From NCBI GenBank assembly GCA_963965975.1, contig OZ014414.1, positions 2,455,501 through 2,519,500 of the forward strand: DNA of 64,000 nucleotides, given 5' to 3'. How positions within the stretch are numbered: the first letter of the stretch is position 1; the number at the start of each line of letters is the position of its first letter. Positions 24,396-36,467 of the stretch are shown here, in pieces. A model generated the notes under the pieces. It was not told where the DNA came from and searched no databases. It saw nothing but the letters and a program-made list of their open reading frames with translations. Both the position numbers and the translations under genes were made by a program. The DNA comes from Xestospongia bergquistia. Its lineage: Eukaryota; Porifera; Demospongiae; Haplosclerida; Petrosiidae.

Positions 24396-24572
24396 TTAAA
24401 ACAACTAAATAAAGTATATTTTATATGATCACAAGACTCTTCTCACTGTGTTGTTTATTTGACAGAATGGTATGTCATAATAGAGAGCTTGAAGCAGTGT
24501 TATGTTAAAATGTTGGGCATGATAGATATGATACAGATGGTCATGTACATGTATCTGTAAGCTTACTAATAA

Positions 24573-24719
24573 CACTGTAAAAATTAATATGTCATTTTAA
24601 CAATTAGTTTGTACTTTACATGAGTGGATTACTATGTAATGTAAAATTTACATGAATTATTACTCATTGTATAGTTGTTGGTATGTGCAAGTTAAAGTGA
24701 CATATTAATTTTTACAGTG
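24573..24719. mobile_element. Small MITE with TAA target duplication
   Basis: 147 bases with inverted ends CACTGTAAAAATTAATATG and its complement, flanked by TAA on both sides, as for PIF/Harbinger-type elements. It is present in blocks A and C and absent from B. Confidence 0.75.
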
Positions 24720-25140
24720 TAACACAGCATTTTTCACCATTTCCTAGGTAACTAATAATGATGAATTATTAAGCTGTTATGAGTGACTTCAGAAAGTTCA
24801 GAATACTTGCCTGTTTGCATTTTAAACCACTCAAATTTTTAGAAATAATTCATCAATGCAAAACAAATTTTACAGTAATTCATAATCCTTATATAGGTAA
24901 TAGTACACTAATAATAAAAAGTATATAATTATTAGGAATATAATATTATGGAAAGAGTTACACAATGTAATTGGAAGTACTAGACTCTTCAATTCCGAAC
25001 AATAATAAACAAAGGACATATCAAATAACCTAAAATAACCAAATATTTTACATAAAAAATAGCTACATTATAAAAATAAAACTGATAATTAGTAGGAGAG
25101 TACTCAAAGTATTAAAAGTAGCACATAATAATATTGAGTT

Positions 25141-27887
25141 TTATTTCTTCAATTGATACATATACTTGTCATATATATAACGTTTATTTAAATGACGAAT
25201 GACCACATCAGAAACAGACTTGAAACCATCTGTATTATTCCCAATTTTAATGGGAGTTGGTTTATCTAATACATCAATGACAGAGCCCCAAGTGTATTTG
25301 TAATTTTTAGCATTATCTCCAGTTATCTCATCAATCAGAAATGCAAGCTCAGTAAAATTACGAAACCATGAATCACTTTTTTTTGCATCTTTGAGAAGTC
25401 GTTTCCCAAACAACTCACGCCATTCATTGACATCATCTTTAATACCATCTAACACAGTCATTAGATCAGACTTGTCAGGAATGGCATCCATAATTTTAGC
25501 AATATTAACAACATCTATTGAAAACAAAATAGTAACAAATAGTATATATACTATAAGTAACAAACCATTTGGAGGATGAGGTGGAGTAATTGGGTGTGGA
25601 TTAGTTGAAACATTCTCTACATTGATTAAATAAATATCAATTTTTATAAAATATTAATTAGTAAATATTAGTAGGGGAGTACTCAAAGTATTAAAAGTAG
25701 CACATAATAATATAATTATAATTAAAACAAAATAGTAACAAATACTTAAGTAACAAACCACTTGGATGATTAGGTGGAGTAATTGGGTGTGTCTTTACAT
25801 TGATTAAATAAATATCAATTTTTATGAAATATATTATCAATACTATATAAGCTAATAGATATATTTAATACAGTAACACTATTATGAAAAAAGCTTTCTA
25901 TAGTTTGTATACAACCATAATTAATCTGTTGACAACCCACTTGTAATGCTATCATCAACCTTACTCTAATTACATTAATGGAATAACAAATAACTAAAGA
26001 AATGTTCTATCAAAAACTTACTAAGTACAGGTGTAGCACCGGTAATTCCAATAGCACTTTTACCACTTATATCAAATGAACTTGGGAGAGTATTTAAATA
26101 TTGGACTGCTGTATCACGAAGACGTAATGGCTCTATATAATTGAAAATAATTATTAACAACACAATGTTCTCTACTTATACCTTTGAGATACATTAGTCC
26201 TGTTGATGCTACATATTGAGGTGACATAGTTGAAGGTAGTACACTTTGTGTTAAATCCAATATTGTCGTTATTGGAAGGTCATATTTCTCAATATTATCA
26301 CATAGATGCCGAGTCCATAAGCCACCATCAGTATCACGACCACCCTTATTGAGACCAGAGATAGCAATAACAATGTTGTTATAATTTAGTAATCGGATAG
26401 ATGGAGGTGGATCATCTTGTTGAAAACATAGCTCAAAAAAAGCAAACAAGGGAGATAGTTGTGTAACCTTTGTTGATAGAGTGAAACAATCCAGTCTTTC
26501 TGATCACCAATTTTAAGATACACACGATGTTGACCATTGGGATCACAGCCATCATCAGGAAGATCATAACCTCCATAACCAGAGTAATAGAAAGCATAGA
26601 ATTTGTAGTACGTAGAATAGGCAAAATTAGTAACAGCTTCAATGATGGCTATTACATTATTGCAGTTAACAGTACTTGTATCTTTTATAGTTGTAAAGTT
26701 GATTCTTTTGTGTTCAAATAGTTTCATCATTTTATCTCCATCTGTTTTGAACTCATCTTCAGTAACCACTAACAATGTACCTCTACATTGGTCATGGTTT
26801 TCTTCACATTCTTTTTTAATGATAGCATTATACGTGGATTTTATAGACTTTTCTGTAAACAAAACAAAACAATACTAATTGTTATTGCTGTAAATTTGTC
26901 AGTTCATAAATTTTATAATCATGATATATTAATTGCTATATAAATACATAATTAATTATATCACTTACCTGTGAAGAACATCTGTCCAGCTAATGAAACA
27001 TATTGAGGTGATAACTTAGATTCTTGTACTAATTGATCTTTTGTTGTTAAATCCAAAATGGCTGTCAAAGGAATATTACATTGAATTGCTTGAGTAAGAT
27101 TATTAGATAGACTTTGAGTCCATATGCCACCATTAGCATTACGACTGATACTTGCCTTATTGAGACCAGAGATAGCAACGACAAAGTTATCACAGCATGG
27201 CAAAGTAATTGGTCCCACTACATCATTGTCACTGTCACGAAGATATAACTCAAAGAAAAGAGCACAAAACAGATCTTGACAGTGCCCTCTCTCCTCAAGG
27301 ACTCGTAGATTTTGTTTAAACATCCACATAATCCAATCTAGATATATTCTTTCTTCAGGCTCTTCTGATGTGGGAAATTTTGTTAAAATGTATGCCCGCC
27401 CATTATCATGATCATAACCTCCATAGCCACTGAAATAAAACAAAAACTGTCGATGAAAACATTTTGAAGGAATATGCTGCAACATATCAATGAGAGCGAG
27501 CAGACTATTGCAGTCTACATCACTGTTAGTGATGCATTTAAACCCAAACTTGTTAAAAACGTCTTTCATGGACATATCTTTCTCACATTTATCATTGTCT
27601 GGTGTTTTGAAAGAATCCTTCCCTAATGTCAGTATGGTAACACCAGAGATCTCAGGATCCGCTTCCATAGAATCTACGTTATATGTTTCACAATTTAATC
27701 CAACTTGACCTTTATGCTTATCTGTTGTTAGATCAGCTATAATAATAAAGTAGTTAAATAGATTGGTTACAAATGTTTGAAAACTTACGAAGATCATGAG
27801 GCTTTTTAATTATCTATATTAGAGATAATAAAACATGTCAGCTGTATATAGTTTATTATATAAACATACCTTGTTCACTAAAGCCAT
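25141..27887 (-). CDS. Tandem pseudo-caspase with C-terminal death-like domain, seven exons (one frameshift)
   Basis: Exons 27887-27870, 27813-27789, 27736-26969, 26852-26182, 26132-26022, 25616-25566 and 25514-25141; all splice phases agree, for about 672 residues if one shift is ignored. Two caspase-like (C14) domains occupy about 40-270 and 275-500. In each, the strand carrying the catalytic His reads SGYGGYD (first near 117-123) instead of SGHG, and the later strand reads AISGLNK where the QAC/SAC cysteine is expected, so the dyad looks lost. A Pro-rich linker (PHPITPPHPPN) and a death-like helical domain (about 548-672) follow. It resembles a catalytically dead caspase regulator. A one-base loss near 26440-26450 breaks the second domain; a sequence error is possible. 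Confidence 0.75.
25747..25800 (-). pseudogene. Dead tandem copy of the proline-rich linker exon
   Basis: Repeats exon 6 of the pseudo-caspase gene (CACCCAATTACTCCACCT) and its flanks, but the TGTAG acceptor has become TGTAAAG and the frame no longer fits. Confidence 0.65.
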
Positions 27888-28240
27888 TGATGTACTGGTT
27901 TTAAGGGTTGTTGAAGCAGTTGCGTTAGTTGTTGAAGCAGTTGCGTTAGTTAACAAAGTTGGGTGGTTCTTTTTTCTACTTATAAAGAGATTCACTGTTC
28001 TTAATTAAATTCTTATCTCAAAAAATAACGCCCATTATGGGGAGGAGCTTCTTTCTAGATGATGAAAATTTGGCAGCATCTTAACTCAGTAGATATGAAT
28101 GACTACTGTTGTACTACTTATCCTTTTCAAGTATATTATTTGACATCAGTATCTAATATAGTACACTACCTACTATAAAGCTTGCAAAGATCACAGTCAG
28201 TAGATACATTAAGTAAATGTTGTTTGGGACTGAATCCTCT
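27540..28240. repeat. Duplicated 5' end of the pseudo-caspase gene, source copy
   Basis: The first three exons' 5' part and the upstream DNA recur at about 55860-56520 in the same orientation. The upstream part (28020-28240) also recurs near 59183-59400. Confidence 0.85.
27911..27950. repeat. 21-base tandem duplication near a gene start
   Basis: The unit TTGAAGCAGTTGCGTTAGTTG occurs almost twice just upstream of the pseudo-caspase start. The duplicate gene start at 56.2 kb has only one related unit. Confidence 0.75.
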
Positions 28241-28439
28241 TAGCTCAGTCTATGGTTGTATGTATAAGTATTTTATATTTTGTAAAAGTGGGTCGATTGT
28301 TAATGTTACAATCAGTTATATCAAAGAAATTCATTGTTTATGATATGATGTGAAATATAATATGATACATTTGATGATGGTTTCCAAGGGAGGCATCACG
28401 AGATATATTATATTACCTTTCACATGAAATAATAAAATA

Positions 28440-29340
28440 TTATAAAAAGGAAATAGTAGAATACTGGACTAGACTTTAACATTTACATAAGTGTAGATTA
28501 ATCTTTTTGGTCATTTGAGGTTACTTGTAGTAAAAACATTAGTTCATACACAAATAACCCAACTAATAATAATTATTATATTTTTCATGCATAATTGACC
28601 TAGTATTTAATGAAAACTTATGAAAAAAAGACTTTAATTGCTCCAATGGCTTTAGTCAACTCATTATCCTGAACTAATACATATGTTAATATGATAAAAT
28701 TGATGATTTGAGACATTGTCAGTTTCTTTTGAAGAACATGATATATGTATATATCAATCATAATATTAACATGATAGTGCACACTACATGTAAGTATACT
28801 ATTACATTAACTTTTACTTGTTGTAAATGACCTTTCTAAAGGCAACAAAATAATGACATGTCTACTTAATTATAAGTTAGAAATGGTCTTGCATAGCCAG
28901 AACCTTAATTGCAATCAGCAGGTGATATAGGCTGAATATGCAAGACTAGTAATAACTACTTAATGGCTATAAAACTAATAGTAACCGAGATAATCTATAT
29001 AGAAAAAGAATCTTCTGTTGTCTAAACAATACTACTAAGTCTATACAATTATACATGGTGTCCGAATATCAATACTTTACTCTACTTGCTGCTCAATGAA
29101 GCTCCCATTTTGTGATAGTTGCTATTGATACTTTTTTGTGCTGTTATATTGGAAACAACAAGGTAACAACCTATTAAATAGTTTCCTTGTGTATTGACAA
29201 CCTACGTTTTAAATCTTTGACTTTGGTGTTATGCACCTTGCTTATTGTATGAAGGTGTAATAGGTCAATAAGAAGGACATAATTTTACCAAACTAACACA
29301 TAATGTCCTTTATTTGTTTAAGTTAGTCTATTAATATGAT
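28440..29340. repeat. Dispersed 0.9-kb block (copy at 59600-60560)
   Basis: Long stretches match 59600-60560 in the same orientation, including a foldback-family element at about 28505-28745. No gene is supported inside. Confidence 0.8.
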
Positions 29341-29389
29341 ATGGCCCTAGTCCATTAAAGTGGATCATGCCGAGACACCCATGCACCTA

Positions 29390-29960
29390 ATGTAAGTATA
29401 TTCCATGCAAGTTACTCTTTAACACTGCTACATTGTTTCCCAACATTAACATGTAAATTGACACAAAGGTCACCTAATCCCTCTGACTTGAATATTTTAG
29501 TGTTTATAAATGTGTACTCAGGGCATGCAGTATGATGATAAACTAGTATTTTTGTTGATAGAAACCATGTAAATTAGTCTTCAAAAATAGTAAAAGTAAA
29601 CTCTTCCACCACAATTATAATATTCTATTTCACAGATGAAAATTATCACAAGATCACAATAGAGTAATATCATATATCACACACATAATTATGCGTACAA
29701 ACTTGTTGTATTAAATTCATAACTGTTTGAAACTTTCTAATGTTAATACTATATGTCACTAGTCCAATAAAGTGGACACTACTTAGTCTGGTGCCTAGAC
29801 ACCCCACACACCTAATGCAAGAAAGTGTACCTGTTGACATAGAGCATTTACAAACACTAGAAGTAGTTACAATATTTCTTATGATTATGATCTTTCAACA
29901 AAATATGCCACCATTATGGGGAATACAAAGAAACATCAATAAATGAGAACATCTTTTTAG
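29390..29960. repeat. Dispersed 0.57-kb block (copy at 37810-38380)
   Basis: Near-identical to 37810-38380 in the same orientation; shorter pieces occur near 56510-56590 and 59390-59560. On the minus strand, the second copy has an open stretch (38062-37694) with the text FTFTTFEDLFTWFLSTR that is broken by a stop here, so it may be an old exon. Confidence 0.8.
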
Positions 29961-30044
29961 CCCTTTTTTTGTGATCAGCAAAGTTCAAAATATATTTTAC
30001 TAAAATACAGTTATTCTCACAGATTATGTAGTGTGTCCTATAAA

Positions 30045-30308
30045 GTTATATATCTGGCTAAATTTGTTTTGTTATTAACAACTGAACTCTCAATAGCAGT
30101 AACCACTGTCTTTCTGGTAACTGATGATGGCTGAGCAGTTTTCCAGTATTTGAATAACTTCAGAAAGCTTAACTGTTTTTTTTAATGACTTTATCTAAAC
30201 CATTCAAAACATTGACAGAAATATTCAAAGTTAATCTAATTTCATTCCATGGCCATTCATCCATATTAGCTAATAGTTGAAGTAGATCATGTCCATATGA
30301 CTGGCTAC
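30045..30308 (-). pseudogene. Broken death-domain exon
   Basis: The minus strand, after an ATACAG acceptor, reads HDLLQLLANMDEWPWNEIRL, then VLNGLDKVIKK, then shifts frame to KLSEVIQILENC and stops. It is a decayed relative of the intact exon at 63170-63471. Confidence 0.75.
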
Positions 30309-30379
30309 CTGTATAGAGATATAAATCACTTTGATTAATTTCATAAATTATATTGTAGTGCAATAGTGCCTGCAACATT

Positions 30380-31480
30380 TATTGAGTTAAACTTGAATAT
30401 GAGTAATTTAAAAATTCTTTAATACAACAAATAGCTATTTTTATTAAACAGTAAAAATAGTAAAACAGTAAAACAACACAAAAATAAGTGTCAAAAACAG
30501 AAGGTGCTTCATGAAATTAAATTAAGTATGTTCATTTAACACAGTGTTTCAGGTCAGTGGTTACAAGTATGAGTGATCATAGACATGTCACATTTAATTT
30601 AGTGTCTCAGGCAGATGTTTACAAATGTTGCAGCTAATGAACCATTTGAGGAGACTATTGGTGCCCCAGGGTTAGCTGTCTTCGTGAATGTTTGGTAGTA
30701 AGAACAAATTGTAGCTTTAGTTAAATGGATAACAGAAACTTTCTTGTTCCTTTGACTGATTATTTATCAGATCACATGTAGCCAACATGTATCCTGGATA
30801 ATTTGGGCATTGTCATATGTATACAATCACTTTCAATTCAATTTTTAAAATATGTTTTATATATAGCTTATATTAGTGATGTCTAATGAACCATTAAGAA
30901 ATTGTAAAATGTAACTATCTATAGTAGTTGTTGATTAGATTCTTCATGTCATCATAAAAATGAAGCCTGTGAGGTATTACTTCTATCACAAAGTCGTACA
31001 TCTCACTTTGTTTATCGATACTTATAACACATTAAAGGTACCATGTGTCCATTGGATGTATATGTAATGCAGTCATTTCATGTCTATATATGCTTTTCTT
31101 ATATATTTTCTTTTATTTCCTTGACATCAGAAATGTTTTTGGTATGGATATATAATAGCACTATAATCAAACTATAAGCGCTATAATCACATGCTTGTAT
31201 TGTATTATTTGGTATTGTATTATTTGGTATCTTGTGTTAGCTTTTGAATTCTTTATGTACACTTATGAATCTAAATCACCTGACAAACATGTGACCTGCT
31301 AATCCATACACCAGGTTACCTGGTCCAGGTACCATGGCTCCCCCTAGAAAGGACTTAGCTAATTTAGAGTCCACCATTTAGTAAGTATAAAATAAATAAT
31401 AAAATAGCAATGTAACTCTCAATAATTAAATGTGTAATGCTGTAAATATAATGCTGTATATATTACATATATAATATCAA
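30380..31480. other. No gene seen
   Basis: AT-rich spacer without a supported gene or strong repeat. Confidence 0.45.
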
Positions 31481-31499
31481 AAATAATGATGGGTCTTAA

Positions 31500-33080
31500 T
31501 AGAGCTATGTACAGTCTAGTCTCATACCCAAACCTACAATGTTTTCCTATTGTTTGTAGGTCTGGGTACAAGACTACATTCTGTCTGAACTAGTCCAGCA
31601 TTGCTGCCCACATTGCATAGAGCAAATGTTGTCTGGGAACATCAGCATATATCATTTGTGCACATTGGAAATATATTGTAGCCCAATCAGATTGCAGCAT
31701 TAAAAATAACACTTAAAAGACATGCCTTGGTGGCCTTGAGTGTAAACAAGATATCAATGACTCACAAAAATGTTTCTCTTCCTGTTAATAACATCCTCAT
31801 TACAGTTAATGAAAAGAATCATAGACATTTCTTTTCGTTAAAGTATATAACTTTTACATGTCCCTGACACTCACTCAGTAAGCTCCTCCCTAAACCAAAC
31901 TTATATTCCATTCTGACGAGTAATATATGCTGGTGTCACTAAACCCTTCCTTTTTCTTATTGAAGGGTCAGCAATACCACTCTAGTCTGGACTTCTTGTT
32001 GGGTCATTGTCAATATATATGTACATGTAATGGTTTATCCAATTGTTGTTTTAAATAATGGCTTTCTTTTTTATAGAAAATGATGTAATATTCACCAGCT
32101 CTCATTGCTTTTTTAATAATCCTTCAATCACAAAACAACAGATACAAAGTAAATAATAAAAATAAGTATTCTTTTAACACTTATTCATCTGTAGCTTCTC
32201 TTAATGATGTTCTAATAGAGAAACAGTATTCTGATCTCACTAATGAGTCACTATATAAACCTCTTTGGTAAGTCATTAATCCACAGTGACATATTATCTG
32301 TTATTGTTGTCATAAGTCATTATGATTTTACAGGTGCATTAGGTCAAAATAATCACTTAATCAATGTCCCTGGAGGGATCAAAGCAATAATGAGTGTTTA
32401 TGAATCAACAGTGTTGTCACTACTGCTAAGGTATAATAATATTCATTATTAGGTACATATAATTATATGTGAGTTTCACTTCATAAAGCCACTGATGATA
32501 AAACAATAAGATGTACTAATTGTTCTTCAAGAAATTATAAGTAAAGGACAGAAACTAAATGTAGATTTCATGTATAGTATATATAATGTGTATGTACTTG
32601 TATACGATGACCTCTCTTTCTCCTTCTATCCAAAGATTAAGAAAATAATTAACTCAATGGAACAATGAATGTAGAGAATTATACTTCTTGAGAAAATAGT
32701 TGATAGACTTACATTTGATATTATATTTGAAATAATGTTTAACACAACTAAAGAAATATATGTGATCACAAGATACTTCTAGCTGTGTAGTTTATTTAAC
32801 AGAAGGGTATATACTGCATATACAGAGCTTGGAATTACTGTTATGCAAAAATTTTGGACATGTTATATAGATATTGTACAAATGGTCATGTACATGTGTC
32901 TGTAGGCTTTTTAACAAAACAGCATTGTTAACCATCTTTAGGTAACGAATGATTGAATTGTTGTTAACTGTTATTAGTGACTTCAAAAAGTTCAGAATAC
33001 TTTCCTGATTGTATTTTAAACTACCCAAAATATAATGAATAGTTTATTAATACAAAACAATTTTCAGATTAATTTATCCT
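31500..33080. repeat. Dispersed block, copy B
   Basis: Same orientation as blocks A and C. Its left 0.55 kb is shared only with C. It lacks the TAA-flanked MITE present in A and C. Confidence 0.85.
32090..32670 (+). pseudogene. Small-exon gene family, copy B
   Basis: The exon around 32197-32269 is open (SLNDVLIEKQYSDLTNESLY), unlike A and C, which have lost eight bases here. The next exon, 32334-32430, is seven bases shorter than in A and C, so the VIKAIM region shifts frame after MSVYE. The end exon is also altered. Confidence 0.5.
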
Positions 33081-33334
33081 CCTTATCAGGTCATAGTACA
33101 CTAATATTAAAATGTATAAATTGGAATTAATAATTTTATGTAAAAAGTTATACAATGTAATTGGAAGTACAAGATACTTCAATTCCCAAAGCTAAATGAC
33201 TTAACAAATAACCTAAAATCACCAAATATTTAACATAAAAACATTATAACAATAATAATCATAAAAATAATAATTAATAGGGGTGTACTCAAAGTATTGT
33301 AGCATGTAAAGGTAATACAAATAAATATTGAATT

Positions 33335-36300
33335 TTATTTATTCTTCAATTGATCCATATACTTGTCATATATATCACGTTTATTTAAATGATGAATGAC
33401 CACACCAGAAACACGCTTGAAACCATCTGTATTGTTCCCAATTTCAATGGGAGTTGGTTCGTCTAATGCATTAATGACAGAGCCCCAAGTGTATTTGTAA
33501 TTTTTGGCATTTTTTCCAGTTATCTCATCAATCAGAAACGCAAGCTTACTAAAATTACGAAACCATGGATCACTTTTATTTGCATCTTTAAGAAGACGTT
33601 TCCCAAACCACTCACGCCATTTGTTGACATCATCTTTAATACCATCTAACACAGTTATTAGATCAGACTTCTCAGGAATAGCATCCATAATTTTATCAAT
33701 ATCAATAACACCTATTGAAAACAAGTTAGTAGCAAACAGTATACATACTTCAGTAACAAACCATTTGGAACAGGAACATGATCGGGTGGGTGAGGATCAG
33801 TTACATCACCTACATTGATTACATAACTATCAATTTTTATGTATGATAATACAATTTTTGTATTTTTATGTATGCTAATACAATTTTATTATAGGTTCTA
33901 TAATGTGAATATTATAGAACCTATAATAATGTACAATGTATATATGTAAAGAGATATTGCACTAACAGGATTAGAAATCCAAAAATGTTCATGTTATATA
34001 AACATTCATGGCTCCTTATAATAATGAAAATATAATAGGACAAACAAACAATTAAACAACATAGCTACATAGCAACCTTTAATAGAGGTAAGAATGCTAA
34101 TGAGTAACTTTGAAAGGAAAGGAGTAACTAAAAAATCATTTACTTATATCTGAATAATAATAATATTGCCTGAAGTTCAAAACTTATAATCTTAATTATA
34201 AAGTGTGTGATTTATTTTATTCATTGTCTATTTGATAACAGCTATTAACTTTATAATGTAAAGGAGTGTCCACATATGAACATACATAGTACATACATGT
34301 ACTGCATACTCAAAAAATTAGGTGTTTATATAAGATATTTTTTAAGGCTACAAAGTGTGACAAATAATTTTCTGTAGCCACTTTATCTATGCTGGCCATC
34401 CATATAACTACATTAACAACTTTGTTTGATTAAACTTTCAATAATGTTATACTATAAATTACAAGAACATAAAAGTGCTAAAAAGTTACATATGTCATTA
34501 TGGCAGGTGTGTATTAAAAGCACAGGCATGTTATGGACCACAAATATATTCATGATTTACCAGAAGCTTGTTATGAGGTTATATTGTTTGAGCATGCACA
34601 ATAACAACAACTTAATATATGGATGATATGATGGAGATGCTGACGTTTTATATCCTATAGAATACATTGTATGTACTATGACTTCTTGATGTAGCTAGCA
34701 GCTAGTAATATCAGTCCTCCATATCAGCCCTTAGGTTTGCCGTGTCTCAAGCTGATTAACATTTTAGGGTCCAGGTCAACTGATATTGCCATTATATACA
34801 TCTAAGCCACAGTATATAAAACACATACACACACATATATATATGTATTAGTAATGTAAAAGTAATGGATTATTATTTTAGTTATTGTTATTGTTATTGT
34901 AAAGCATTTGTAATAGTTATTGTTTTAGTTTTTAATTGTTCACAAAAACTCCAAGAATTTCAGTTTTAGTTACAGTAATAGGTTTTTAGTTATTGTTATT
35001 ATAAATTAATAAACCAAAGAAGATAATAAACTTAACCACATGCTAAATATGCAAGTAATCCTTGTTATTTTTCATCAATACTTCTCTTTCAAGGTTAGTG
35101 CCAATTAGCCTATTTCTTTTTCCAATACATGCATTTCCAACTATTGAAAAAATCCTTTCTACAGGTGCTAAAGAGGCTGGCACAACTAGTACATCACATG
35201 CTAACTTAGAGAGTATTGAAAATAGTGACTCTGATTTGACCCAGAAGTCCAAAGCGTCCATCACATCTGGAGGGTTGCTCTTTCTTTGTTGAATGAAAAA
35301 TTTCTTCTTGTTCTTCAGAGGTAGTTGATGCAATTTCTTTATTCTGCTTAGAAACCAGCTTTGACAAATGCTGAAATTTTTCAAGTGGTGGCTCAATGAC
35401 CAGTTCTTTGGTATTTTCTTGGGTGGTAATGTCTTTTTCATCTCTGGTTTTGCCGTGACTTTGTACTTGTGTATCAACGAAATACTTGACAATTTCCTTT
35501 AAGTAGCATATTCCTTCGTCTAGCTGTTCATTAGAAAGAATATTGTGGGTCAATTAGTGTGGAAACAATATGCAGACCATCAAATAAATCAACAGATGGA
35601 TCAATATATCTGTCGAAATGCTTTTGCATTTTACTCTGTAAGACTCTAGCAACTGTGCCCATTCCTCATTGTTTCTGCATTTCTTGAAGATGGCAGTTAA
35701 GTTCCATAATCATTGGCACTACAGCAGAAAGGGAGGTGTAATCTTCTCCACAACACAACGTTGTGTATTCAGCAAATGGTCGGAGGAAGTCAACGATATT
35801 ATTGATTTTTTTCCATTTGCTGGTTTGTAAGCCATTCCACTCAAGCACTTCAGTTAATAGGCAGACACTCTCTTTGCTTTCCAAAAGCCAATGTTTACCA
35901 TTTACATCAATTTGGCACACAGTCTTTCCTAGACTCACATCATATTTAAAATAGTCCCAAACTGGGCTGGTTTTTGGCCTTCCAGGTTGTACTGCTGCTA
36001 TAGCTATCTTGATCAGAATGCCAGATACTGTATGTCACATGGCAACCAGCAGTCTGAGATAGCTGTTTGCAATGTGACATAGAGTATGGTCAAAAGAAAG
36101 TTGTGAGACAGCCTGTCTCACAACTTCCTTTTGACCATTCAGCTTGATCATTCACTTAATTGATTGTTACTTTAGTTTGTGTTTAACTGTTTACACATTT
36201 GAAATTTTGAATGGTTAACTGATCTGATTGTGTGAAATCTAGAAATGAAATAATTAAATTCACAACTACTTTCATGCAATTTTAGTTTTTGTTATTAATT

Positions 36301-36417
36301 GTAAATCAATGGCTGGTTAATTTTAGTTATAGTTTGTTATTGTTAACAATAATGATTTGGCCATTACAAAAATAATTTTAGTTTTAGTTATTGTTAAACA
36401 ATTACAACACTAATATG

Positions 36418-36467
<50 letters not shown>

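Larger units (their letters stand above)
23810..24900. repeat. Dispersed block, copy A (related to 31.5-33.1 and 56.7-58.3 kb)
   Basis: About 1.1 kb shared in the same orientation with block B (31500-33080) and block C (56670-58280). B and C extend further left. Copies A and B are each followed within about 300 bases by the last exons of a death-like gene on the minus strand. Confidence 0.85.
34849..36412 (-). mobile_element. hAT DNA transposon, deleted derivative
   Basis: 1564 bases with short inverted ends (TAGTAATGTAA at the left; the reversed right end reads TAGTGTTGTAA) and a perfect eight-base target duplication ATATGTAT at 34841-34848 and 36413-36420. Both features and the transposase remnants inside are typical of hAT elements. 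It sits in intron 2 of the CARD-like/death-like gene, antisense-neutral (same strand as the gene). Confidence 0.9.

Noticed and set aside
26386-26862. Two overlapping frames taken as separate genes
   Set aside because: Comparison with the paralogous domain shows one exon with a single frameshift.
34426-34626. 66-codon open frame, nearly identical to one at 37500-37697 on the other strand
   Set aside because: Both lie in the inverted-repeat arms; the likeness comes from the repeat. No domain and no splice context.
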